Shown piece by piece: positions 7,022 through 14,120 of a stretch of 18,253 nt of DNA; within the stretch, counting starts at the first letter, position 1; every line of letters starts with the position of its first letter. The DNA comes from Pseudomonadota bacterium (GTDB lineage: Bacteria > Pseudomonadota > Alphaproteobacteria > Rhizobiales > Devosiaceae), in contig JAEWHZ010000142.1 in NCBI GenBank assembly GCA_023387585.1, positions 1 to 18,253 on the forward strand, in the 5' to 3' direction. Under the pieces are notes generated by a model that saw only the letters and a program-made list of their open reading frames with translations, did not search any database and had not been told where the DNA came from. The translations under genes and the position numbers were made by a program.

Positions 7022-8014
7022 TCACACCATGGGCTGGCGGTAATCCGCCGCGTAATGCCCGGTCAAACCGTGCTCGAGCTGGCGTTCGATGTCGGTCAAC
7101 AGGCTCGACGCCCCGAAGCGGAACAGGTGCGGCGAAAGCCAATGCGCGCCGAGCTCCTCCTTCATCAGCGCCATGTATCTGAGCGCATCGCCCGCCGTCG
7201 AAATCCCGCCCGCCGGCTTGTAGCCGATCTCGATGCCCGTTTCCTCGGCGAACCAGCGGATCATGCGGATCATGGTCAGCGAGGTGACGAGATTGGCGTT
7301 GACCTTCTCCTTGCCGGTCGAGGTCTTGATGAAATCCGCTCCCGCCAGCATGCACACCAGCGAGGCCCTGGCGACATTGGTCTGCGTCGCCAGCTCGCCC
7401 GTGCCGAGGATGGTCTTGATATGCGCCTCGCCGCACGCCTTGCGGAACGCCTTCACCTGGTCGTAGAGCGCCTGCCAGTCGCCGCGCAGCACCAGGCCGC
7501 GCTCGATGACGATGTCGATCTCCTTCGCCCCGTCGGCGACGGAAGCCCCGATCTCGCCGATCCTGGTCTCGAGCGGCGCCAGCCCGTGCGGGAAGGCGGT
7601 CGATACCGCCGCGACCGGAATGCCCGAGCCGTCTAGCGCCGCCACCGCCGTCCTGACGAAGCTATGATAGACGCAGACCGCACCGGGCAGGATGCGCCTG
7701 TCCCCGAGCCCCAGCCCTTCGAGAATCTCGCGGCGCAGCGGATTGCGCGCCTTGGCGCACAGCCGCTCGACGCGGCCGGGCGTGTCGTCGGAATTCAGCG
7801 TCGTCAGGTCGAGCAGCGTGATCGCCTTCGCCAGCCAGGCGAGCTGGAAATCCTTCTTCACCGTGCGCCGCGCCCCGATGCTCCCGGCGCGCCGTTCCAG
7901 CGCCGAGCGGTTCATGCGCACGCGCCCCAGCCAGTCGAGATCGAGCTCGAAACCCGGATTGCGCCGATGCGCGGGTTCGCCCGCTTTGGGCCGATCGACG
8001 ATCTTGAGACTCAT
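7022..8014 (-). CDS. deoC: Deoxyribose-phosphate aldolase, long (animal-like) form
   Basis: This class I aldolase cleaves 2-deoxyribose-5-phosphate into glyceraldehyde-3-phosphate and acetaldehyde. The 330-residue protein is longer than the roughly 260-residue enterobacterial enzyme and resembles human DERA from recall, including ARRTVKK at 48-54 near the N-terminus, KACGEAHIKTIL at 192-203 and a C-terminal LFRFGASSLLTDIERQ block at 297-312. Catalytic residues are present: the Schiff-base lysine Lys230 in FIKTSTGK, Lys266 in GYKPAGG, and Asp167 in KEIDIVI. Its ATG overlaps the purine nucleoside phosphorylase stop by 4 nt (8011-8014), and its stop is 1 nt from the aldehyde dehydrogenase start, so translation of all three is probably coupled. 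The C-terminal tyrosine important in the E. coli enzyme is not at the terminus here, where the protein ends YRQPMV. Confidence 0.97.
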   Translation of the reverse strand: MSLKIVDRPKAGEPAHRRNPGFELDLDWLGRVRMNRSALERRAGSIGARRTVKKDFQLAWLAKAITLLDLTTLNSDDTPGRVERLCAKARNPLRREILEGLGLGDRRILPGAVCVYHSFVRTAVAALDGSGIPVAAVSTAFPHGLAPLETRIGEIGASVADGAKEIDIVIERGLVLRGDWQALYDQVKAFRKACGEAHIKTILGTGELATQTNVARASLVCMLAGADFIKTSTGKEKVNANLVTSLTMIRMIRWFAEETGIEIGYKPAGGISTAGDALRYMALMKEELGAHWLSPHLFRFGASSLLTDIERQLEHGLTGHYAADYRQPMV

Positions 8015-8805
8015 AGCGCCTCCACCAAAGCGGGGATCAGCCGCCTGAGCTTGTCCGCCCCCTGCACGGCCATGGCCTTGGTGTGCTCATGGCTGATCAC
8101 CTCGTCCGACAGCCCGGCGCCCATATTGGTGATCGACGAGCAGGCCCAGACTTTCAGGCCCAGGAAACGCCCGAGGATCACTTCGGGTGCCGTCGACATG
8201 CCCACCGCGTTGGCCCCGAGCCTGATCGCCATCCGGATTTCGGCCACCGTCTCGAAGCTCGGTCCGGAATACCACAGATAGACGCCCTCGCCGATGGAAA
8301 AGCCCAGCCGCCCGGCGATCTCCCTGGCCTTGCCGCGCAGTTCCGGGTCGTAGCAGTCGACCATGTTGACGAAGCGCCGGTCGGTCGCCTCGCCGATCAA
8401 GGGGTTCATGCCGGCATAGTTGATGTGGTCGGCGATCAGCATCAGATCGCCCGGCCGGAAGCGCTCGTCCAGCGAGCCGGCGGAATTGGTCAGCAGCAGC
8501 GTCTTGGCGCCCAGCGCCGCCACGGCTTCCAGCGCCGGGCGCATGGCGGCGGCGTTGCCGTGCTCGTAATAATGCTCGCGCCCGGTCAGCACCGCCACTC
8601 TGCGCCCACCCAGCGTGCCGATCACCAGATCGCGCCCATGTCCCGAAACGCCGCCGCCCGGAAACCCCTTCAGCTCGCCATAGGGGATCGTCACCGCCCC
8701 CTCGACCGCCCTTGCGATCTCCCCCAGCCCCGAGCCGAGGACGATGGCCGCGTCGAGCGAAACATCGCCGACGATCTTGCTTATGGTTTTCGACGCCTTG
8801 CTCAT
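8011..8805 (-). CDS. Purine nucleoside phosphorylase (trimeric type)
   Basis: The enzyme phosphorolyses inosine, guanosine and their deoxy forms into the base and (deoxy)ribose-1-phosphate. The 264-residue protein carries the trimeric PNP motifs: GSGLG with Ser25, SGHGRDLV at 54-61 for phosphate, GREHYYEHG at 75-83, GPSFETVAEIR at 181-191 with Glu185, the ribose-binding Met203 in GMSTAPE, and purine-binding Asn227 in SSITNMGAG. The segment usually written NAAGG is NSAGS here (107-111), a mild departure near the base-binding site. Although the frame is open to 8892, homology begins at MSKASKTI, so the ATG at 8803-8805 was chosen; a purine-rich AGAAAAGG precedes it. It follows cdd after 19 bp and overlaps deoC by 4 nt. 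Confidence 0.95.
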   Translation of the reverse strand: MSKASKTISKIVGDVSLDAAIVLGSGLGEIARAVEGAVTIPYGELKGFPGGGVSGHGRDLVIGTLGGRRVAVLTGREHYYEHGNAAAMRPALEAVAALGAKTLLLTNSAGSLDERFRPGDLMLIADHINYAGMNPLIGEATDRRFVNMVDCYDPELRGKAREIAGRLGFSIGEGVYLWYSGPSFETVAEIRMAIRLGANAVGMSTAPEVILGRFLGLKVWACSSITNMGAGLSDEVISHEHTKAMAVQGADKLRRLIPALVEAL

Positions 8806-8824
8806 GGTCGGCCTTTTCTTGTGT

Positions 8825-9232
8825 TCAGCCCAGAAATTCCGGCCCGAAGGAATGCGGCAGCAATTGTTCGAGCGTTTGCACCAGCGGCGCACCCTCGACC
8901 CCGTGCGAGACGATCTCGGTATCGGGGTCGGCGAATTCGCGGATGCGCTGGCGGCAGCCGCCGCAGGGGGTGACCGGCACGGCGCCCGGCCCGGTGACGT
9001 AGATGCGCCTGATGCGCCGCGCCCCGCCGGCGATCATCGCTGCGATCGCCGAGGTCTCGGCGCAATTGCCCTGCGGATAGGCCGCGTTCTCGATATTGCA
9101 CCCGGCATAGACATTGCCGTCCTCGGCGAGGATGGCGGCGCCCACGGAAAAGCGCGAATAGGGCGCGTAGGCGCGGGCGCGCATGGCCTCGGCGGCCGCG
9201 AACAGGATCCTGTCGGTCTCGCTCTCGCTCAT
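8825..9232 (-). CDS. cdd: Cytidine deaminase
   Basis: This cytoplasmic zinc enzyme deaminates cytidine and deoxycytidine to uridine and deoxyuridine, feeding pyrimidine nucleosides to the phosphorylase. The 135-residue product has the size of the homotetrameric class. The zinc site is clear: Cys57 and the proton-shuttling Glu59 in NCAETSAI, and Cys90 and Cys93 in PCGGCRQ. The substrate-binding stretch FSVGAAILAEDGNVYAGCNIENAAY is at 28-52. A second ATG 12 bp upstream (9242-9244) would add MGVG; neither start has a strong ribosome binding site, and I prefer the downstream one because the homologous protein begins near MSE. The gene follows the second permease gene after about 34 bp and precedes the purine nucleoside phosphorylase gene. 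Confidence 0.95.
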   Translation of the reverse strand: MSESETDRILFAAAEAMRARAYAPYSRFSVGAAILAEDGNVYAGCNIENAAYPQGNCAETSAIAAMIAGGARRIRRIYVTGPGAVPVTPCGGCRQRIREFADPDTEIVSHGVEGAPLVQTLEQLLPHSFGPEFLG

Positions 9233-9266
9233 GCCCACACCCATAGCACGGATCGCGGCCTCGCCG

Positions 9267-10232
9267 TCAGCGCTCCTTGGTATAGGCGACGCCGCCCGCC
9301 TTGGGGCCCACGGCCTTGCCGATGAACCCGGCCAGCAGCACCACGGTCAGCACATAGGGCAGCGCCTGGATCGCCTGCACCGGGATTTCGATCCCCCCGA
9401 GCCGTGCCCCTTGCAGGCGGATCTGCAGCGCGTCGAGAAAGCCGAACAGCAGGCAGGTGAACATGGCCGGCACCGGCCGCCATTTGGCGAAGATCAGCGC
9501 CGCCAGCGCGATGAAACCCTTGCCCGCGGTCATGTTGATGCCGAAGCCCGAGCCCTGCGCGATCGAGAAATAGGCCCCGGCGAAGCCGCACAAAATCCCG
9601 GTGATCAGCACCGCCTGGTAGCGCAGCAGGGTCACCGAGATGCCAGCGGTGTCGACCGCCTTGGGGTTCTCGCCCACCGCGCGCAAACGCAGCCCGAAGC
9701 GGGTGCGGAACAGCACATAGGCGGTGACCGGCACGGCGAGGAAGGCGATATAGACGAGGATGTAATGGCCCGAGATCAGCTCGGAATAGATCGGGCCGAC
9801 AATGGGCACGCGCGCCAGCTCGCTGGCGAAGGGCAGCTCGACGGTGGTGAAGCGTCCGCCCGGCGGCAGGGCCGGCGTACGGCCCCCCTGGTGGAACCAT
9901 TGCTGGCCGAGGAACACGGTGAGCCCGGCGGCGAGCATGTTGATGGCGACGCCCGCGATCAGCTGGTTGCCTTTCAGCGAGATGGCCGCCGCGCCCTGGA
10001 GCGTCGCGGTCATCACCGACACGGTGACGCCGGCCAGAAGGCCGAGCCAGGCCGAGCCGGTCACTGCCGCCACCGCCGCCGCACCGAAGGCGGCGGCCAG
10101 CATCTTGCCTTCCAGCCCGATGTCGAACACGCCGGCGCGCTCGGAATAGAGCCCGGCGAGGCAGGCGAGCAGCAGCGGCGTCGACAGCCGCAGCGTCGCG
10201 TCGAGCATGGAAAGGATGAGGGTGATGTCCAA
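9267..10232 (-). CDS. Nucleoside ABC transporter permease 2
   Basis: This 321-residue membrane protein belongs to the branched-chain/ribose permease superfamily (BPD_transp_2), subgroup found with BMP-type nucleoside importers (YufQ/NupQ-like). Hydrophobic segments at roughly 18-30, 43-78, 91-109, 156-176, 207-226, 238-250, 254-270 and 288-305 fit an eight- to ten-helix permease. The cytoplasmic coupling loop has the family pattern GENPKAVDTAGI at 187-198. The conserved GVFDIGLEGKML is at 34-45. The start codon appears to be TTG (10230-10232) with GAGG 8 nt upstream in the complement; the nearest in-frame ATG would remove eight residues. It would pair with permease 1 to form the inner-membrane channel, and it follows that gene after 15 bp. 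Confidence 0.93.
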   Translation of the reverse strand: MDITLILSMLDATLRLSTPLLLACLAGLYSERAGVFDIGLEGKMLAAAFGAAAVAAVTGSAWLGLLAGVTVSVMTATLQGAAAISLKGNQLIAGVAINMLAAGLTVFLGQQWFHQGGRTPALPPGGRFTTVELPFASELARVPIVGPIYSELISGHYILVYIAFLAVPVTAYVLFRTRFGLRLRAVGENPKAVDTAGISVTLLRYQAVLITGILCGFAGAYFSIAQGSGFGINMTAGKGFIALAALIFAKWRPVPAMFTCLLFGFLDALQIRLQGARLGGIEIPVQAIQALPYVLTVVLLAGFIGKAVGPKAGGVAYTKER

Positions 10233-10247
10233 GTTGATGTCCTCGGC

Positions 10248-11378
10248 TCAGCTCTCGGATCGCACGGTCGAGCGCTCGACCGCCTCGGCCTTCTGGCCCG
10301 GCGAGAACAGCATGAAGCTGCGCTCGAGCCCGGGCCGGAACAGGCCCTCCATGGCCCCGGTGAACAGGATCACCAGCGCCTGGATGACCACCACCACCTC
10401 GCGCGTCAGCCCGGGTATCGTGAACTGCAACTCGCCGCCGCCCTGGTAGAGCGCGCCGAACAGCAGCGCCGAGAAGGCGATGCCGATCGGATGGTTGCGC
10501 CCCATCAGCGCCACCGCGATGCCGACGAAGCCCGCATCGGCGACGAAGTCGAGCGTCAGGCGCCCCTGCACGCCGAGCACCTCGTTGACCGCCACCATGC
10601 TGGCCAGCGCGCCGGACAGCGTCATCACGATCATGATGATGCGCGAGTTCGACATGCCGGCATAGAGCGAGGCGTTCGGGTTCTGGCCCAGCGTGCGGAT
10701 GGCGAAGCCGAACTTGGTGTGCCAGAGCAGGTAATAGATGCCGAACAGCGCCAATATCCCCAGCACCAGCATCAGGTTCACCGGCGTGCGGGCGAAGAAC
10801 GGCAGGAATTCCTGCAATTGCGGCACGCGGCCCGCCTGGGCGATGGTGCGCGAGCCCGGCCCCATGATCTCGGGCGGCTTGAACACGCGGTTGAGCATGT
10901 AGACCATGATCGCCGCGGCGATGAAGTTGAACATGATCGTGGTGATGACGACATGGCTGCCCCGCTTGGCCTGCAGCCATCCGGGGATGAAGGCCCACAG
11001 CCCGCCACAGGCCGCGGCGGCGATCATGGCCAGCGGCACCGCGATCAGCCAGTGGGTCTGGTCGAGCATGAGCGCCACGCCCGCCGCCCCGATGCCGGCG
11101 ATATAGGCCTGCCCGTTGCCGCCGATGTTGAACAGGCCGGCATGCGCCGCCATCGCCACGGCAAGGCCGGTGAAGATGAAATTGGTCGTATAGTACAGCG
11201 TATAGCCGATATTGTAGGGCCGCCCGAACGCGCCGTTGACGATGGCCCAGATCGCTTCGAGCGGGTTCTGCCCGATCAGCAGCACCACCAGCCCCGATAC
11301 CAGGAGGGCCAGCGTCAGGTTGAGCAGCGGCAGCAGCGTGACGTCGGCCCAGCGCGGCAGGGGGCGGCGGACACTCAT
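10248..11378 (-). CDS. Nucleoside ABC transporter permease 1
   Basis: This 376-residue inner-membrane permease is the larger partner of the importer (YufP/NupP-like). Hydrophobic helices lie at about 13-35, 63-80, 88-106, 110-133, 143-163, 199-219, 247-268, 282-311 and 326-343. A long periplasmic-type loop around 164-198 separates the two helix groups. The coupling loop that contacts the ATPase reads GQNPNASLYAGMSNSR at 231-246, parallel to the GENPKA loop of permease 2, which supports a heterodimer. The N-terminal MSVRRPLPRW is basic and cytoplasmic, and the C-terminal tail from about 350 is hydrophilic. Its ATG overlaps the ATPase stop by 4 nt (11375-11378), so the two are translationally coupled. 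Confidence 0.95.
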   Translation of the reverse strand: MSVRRPLPRWADVTLLPLLNLTLALLVSGLVVLLIGQNPLEAIWAIVNGAFGRPYNIGYTLYYTTNFIFTGLAVAMAAHAGLFNIGGNGQAYIAGIGAAGVALMLDQTHWLIAVPLAMIAAAACGGLWAFIPGWLQAKRGSHVVITTIMFNFIAAAIMVYMLNRVFKPPEIMGPGSRTIAQAGRVPQLQEFLPFFARTPVNLMLVLGILALFGIYYLLWHTKFGFAIRTLGQNPNASLYAGMSNSRIIMIVMTLSGALASMVAVNEVLGVQGRLTLDFVADAGFVGIAVALMGRNHPIGIAFSALLFGALYQGGGELQFTIPGLTREVVVVIQALVILFTGAMEGLFRPGLERSFMLFSPGQKAEAVERSTVRSES

Positions 11379-12958
11379 TGCGGGGCCTCCTGGGCGGCTA
11401 TGCCGGTCATCATCAGGCCGAGCTGGCCTTCGCTGGCCGTCTCGGGGTCGGCCTCGCCGATGATGCGGCCGTCGAACATGACGAGGATGCGGTCCGAGAG
11501 CGAGCGGATCTCGTCGAGCTCGACCGAGACCAGCAGCACCGCCTTGCCGGCGTCGCGCATGGCGATGATCTGGTTGTGGATGAACTCGATGGCGCCGATG
11601 TCGACGCCGCGCGTCGGCTGGCCGACCACCAGCACCTTGGGATCGCTCGTCATCTCGCGCGCCAGTACGATCTTCTGCTGGTTGCCGCCCGAGAAGTTGC
11701 CGGTCTTGAGCATCACATTGGGCGGGCGCACGTCGAAGGTCTTCATCTGTTCGGCGGATGCGCGCCTTGCGGCGGCGATGTCGAGCGTGAAGCCGCGCCC
11801 GTAGCGCGGCTCGCGCTCATAGCCCAGAATGGTGTTCTCCCAGGCGGTGAAACTGGTCACCAGCCCCATGCGCTGGCGGTCCTCCGGCACATGGGCCATG
11901 CCCGCCCGCCGGGCGCGATGCGCCCCGTCATCGCCTTCGAGCGACAGCGGGTTGCCGGCGATCATCACCGCGCCGGCCTGCTGGTCGCGCATGCCGGTGA
12001 TCGATTCGAGCAGTTCCGACTGCCCGTTGCCCGCCACCCCGGCGATGCCGACGATCTCGCCGGCCCGCACCGAAAAGGACACGCTCTTGACCCGCGGCAC
12101 GCGATGGTCGTCATGGACCACGAGGTCGCGCACCTCGAGCAGCGTCTCGCCGGGCTGCGCCGGGCGCTTTTCCACCCGCAGCAGCACGCGCCGCCCCACC
12201 ATCAGCTCGGCGATCTCCTCGGGGTTGGTCTCGGCGGTCTTCAGGGTCGCCACCATCTCGCCCTGGCGCATCACCGACACGCTGTCGGTGATCGCCATGA
12301 TCTCGCGCAGCTTGTGGGTGATCATGATGATCGTCTTGCCCTGCGCGCGCAGCGTCTCGAGCACGCGGAACAGATCGTCCACCTCTTTCGGCGTCAGCAC
12401 GCCGGTCGGCTCGTCGAGGATGAGGATTTCGGCGCCGCGATACAGCGCCTTGAGGATTTCCACGCGCTGCTGCTGGCCCACCGAGATGTTCTCGATGATG
12501 GCGTCCGGATCGACCTTGAGCCCGTATTCCTCCTCGAGCTGCAGCAGATGGCTGCGCGCCCGGGCGAGGGTGGGCGCCAGCCGGTTGGCGCCCTCGACGC
12601 CCAACATGGTGTTCTCCAGCACGCTCATATTGTCGACCAGCATGAAGTGCTGGTGGACCATGCCGATGCCGAGCGCCAGCGCCTGGCGCGAATCGGTGAT
12701 CTTGTGCTCCGTGCCGCGCACCCGGATGGTGCCCGAATCTGCGGTATAGAAGCCATAGAGGATCGACATCAGCGTCGATTTGCCGGCCCCGTTCTCCCCG
12801 ACGATGCCGTGGATCGTGCCGCGCGCCACCTTGAGATCGATGTCGCGATTGGCGTGGACCGGCCCGAAGCTCTTGTTGATCTTTTCGAGCTCGATCGCCC
12901 AGTCGGATGCAGCGGCCGGGTCCGGCCGCTGCACATCGCTATGCCCCGTTTCGCTCAT
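11375..12958 (-). CDS. Nucleoside ABC transporter ATP-binding protein (two fused NBDs)
   Basis: This 527-residue protein contains both ATPase domains of the importer, like RbsA and YufO/NupO. Domain 1 is canonical: Walker A GENGAGKS at 54-61, a signature reading SVGQQQR at 159-165, Walker B ILILDEPT at 178-185 with Glu183, and the switch His215. Domain 2 is degenerate in the way typical of the family: GVAGNGQSEL (307-316) without the Walker A lysine, a good signature SGGNQQK at 423-429, and VVGQPTRGVD in place of a canonical Walker B, with no switch histidine in LVSVELDE. Thus only one hydrolytic site is expected to be fully active. The frame is open to 13066, but MSETGHSD at 12956-12958 is the better start. 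It lies 10 bp after the binding-protein stop. Confidence 0.95.
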   Translation of the reverse strand: MSETGHSDVQRPDPAAASDWAIELEKINKSFGPVHANRDIDLKVARGTIHGIVGENGAGKSTLMSILYGFYTADSGTIRVRGTEHKITDSRQALALGIGMVHQHFMLVDNMSVLENTMLGVEGANRLAPTLARARSHLLQLEEEYGLKVDPDAIIENISVGQQQRVEILKALYRGAEILILDEPTGVLTPKEVDDLFRVLETLRAQGKTIIMITHKLREIMAITDSVSVMRQGEMVATLKTAETNPEEIAELMVGRRVLLRVEKRPAQPGETLLEVRDLVVHDDHRVPRVKSVSFSVRAGEIVGIAGVAGNGQSELLESITGMRDQQAGAVMIAGNPLSLEGDDGAHRARRAGMAHVPEDRQRMGLVTSFTAWENTILGYEREPRYGRGFTLDIAAARRASAEQMKTFDVRPPNVMLKTGNFSGGNQQKIVLAREMTSDPKVLVVGQPTRGVDIGAIEFIHNQIIAMRDAGKAVLLVSVELDEIRSLSDRILVMFDGRIIGEADPETASEGQLGLMMTGIAAQEAPQ

Positions 12959-12968
12959 CGCCGAGCGC

Positions 12969-13973
12969 TTAGAGCGGGCAGGCGTTGTCGGTGTAGTAGT
13001 CGTGGACCTCGACCTCGCCGGCGATGATGCCGGCCTTGAGCTCCGCGACCCGCGCCTGCATCTCATCCGTGATCAGCTCGGCATTGTTCTCGTCGAGCGC
13101 GTAGTCGACGCCGTCATCGGCCAGCCCGAGGTCACGGCGGCCCGGCTCGAAGGTGGCGTCGTCCCCGGCGCTGGTGAACGATGCGTAGACCGCGTTGTCG
13201 ACCCGCTTGAGCATCGAGGTCAGCACCGAGCCCGGTTGCAGGTGGTTCTGGTTGGAATCCACCCCGATGCTGTACCGGCCGGCATCGGCCATGGCCTGCA
13301 GCACGCCGAGCCCCGAGCCGCCGGCGGCCGCGAACACCACGTCGGCCCCGGCATCCATCTGGGCGCGGGCCAGTTCGCCCGCGGTCACCGGATCGTTCCA
13401 GGCCGCGGGCGTGGTGCCGGTATAGGCTTCCTGCAGCGCGATGTCGGGATTGATGGCGCGCGCGCCATAGGCGTAGCCGCAATAGAAGCGGTGGATCAGC
13501 GGAACGTCCATGCCGCCCACGAAGCCGACATTGCCGGTCTCGGACGTCATGGCGGCGATGGCGCCGACGAGGAAAGAGCCGGTGTGCTCGTCGAACATCA
13601 GCGATTGCACGTTCGGCCCGTCGACCACGGCGTCGATCACGACGAAATTGGTGTCCGGATAGTCGGCGGCCAGATCGCCGAGCACGTTCTCCCACATGAA
13701 GCTCATCACGACGATCGGATTGGCGCCGTCCTCGGCGAAGCGACGCAGGGCCTGCTCGCGCTGGGCGTCCGCGGTCAGTTCGAATTCGAGAAAGCTCTCC
13801 CCGGTCTCCTCGGCCCAGCGCGTCGCGCCGGTATAGGCGGCTTCGTTGAACGACTTGTCGAACTTGCCGCCGAGGTCGTAGATGACCGCCGGCTGCGCCA
13901 TGGCGGCGCCGGCCAGCATGGCGCCGATGGCGACGCTGCCGAGCAGCATCTTGCCCGCATGATTGAACGTCAT
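12969..13973 (-). CDS. BMP-family periplasmic nucleoside-binding protein
   Basis: This is the substrate-binding subunit of the importer, of the Bmp/PnrA/Med family (PF02608), whose characterised members bind nucleosides. The 334-residue precursor has a signal peptide with a hydrophobic core at about 9-24 and likely cleavage after AMA at 24-26. There is no lipobox cysteine, so the protein should be free in the periplasm, unlike the lipoproteins of spirochaetes and Gram-positives. Family motifs include DLGGKFDKSFNEAAY at 33-47, SLMFDEHTGSFLVG at 124-137 and the ligand-site GVDSNQ at 237-242, followed by LKRVD at 255-259. Two cysteines, Cys165 and Cys332, could form a disulphide. A GGGGAG ribosome binding site precedes the ATG. 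As first gene of the operon it should be the most strongly expressed. Riboflavin- or purine-binding relatives exist, but the neighbours argue for nucleosides. Confidence 0.94.
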   Translation of the reverse strand: MTFNHAGKMLLGSVAIGAMLAGAAMAQPAVIYDLGGKFDKSFNEAAYTGATRWAEETGESFLEFELTADAQREQALRRFAEDGANPIVVMSFMWENVLGDLAADYPDTNFVVIDAVVDGPNVQSLMFDEHTGSFLVGAIAAMTSETGNVGFVGGMDVPLIHRFYCGYAYGARAINPDIALQEAYTGTTPAAWNDPVTAGELARAQMDAGADVVFAAAGGSGLGVLQAMADAGRYSIGVDSNQNHLQPGSVLTSMLKRVDNAVYASFTSAGDDATFEPGRRDLGLADDGVDYALDENNAELITDEMQARVAELKAGIIAGEVEVHDYYTDNACPL

Positions 13974-14120
13974 GGATGTCTCCCCTGTTTCGCGCCGCGG
14001 ACCGGCAGGCCATGCCGGAGCGTTCCGGTGCGCGCTGAGCGGATCAAACCGTGCAAATCCGCGTACCGCAAGAGCAAATGCACAGGATTTTTCCGGCTGG
14101 TCAAAAATCGGGCAACCGGT
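13974..14120 (-). promoter_or_regulatory. Leader/promoter region of the nucleoside operon with overlapping hairpins
   Basis: This 147-bp gap between the CoxG-like gene and the binding-protein gene is the largest non-coding space ahead of the operon and should contain its promoter. On the minus strand there is a possible -35 TTGACC (complement of 14099-14104) and a poor -10 TGCATT (complement of 14077-14082) with 16-bp spacing; this assignment is weak. Closer to the start codon are two hairpins that share a strand. Arms CCGGCA (14002-14007) and TGCCGG (14013-14018) form one; CCGGA (14015-14019) and TCCGG (14024-14028) form the other. They cannot form together. No known riboswitch consensus was recognised. 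Confidence 0.35.

Noticed and set aside
4414..7182. 922-codon plus-strand open frame opposite the aldehyde dehydrogenase gene
   Set aside because: The composition is typical of antisense GC-driven frames and it overlaps a fully conserved enzyme. No start signal or homology was seen.
9183..11804. 873-codon plus-strand open frame opposite the permease genes, and a similar one at 11378-13027 opposite the ATPase
   Set aside because: His/Gln/Arg-rich translations with no domain; the opposite strand encodes the importer with clear motifs.
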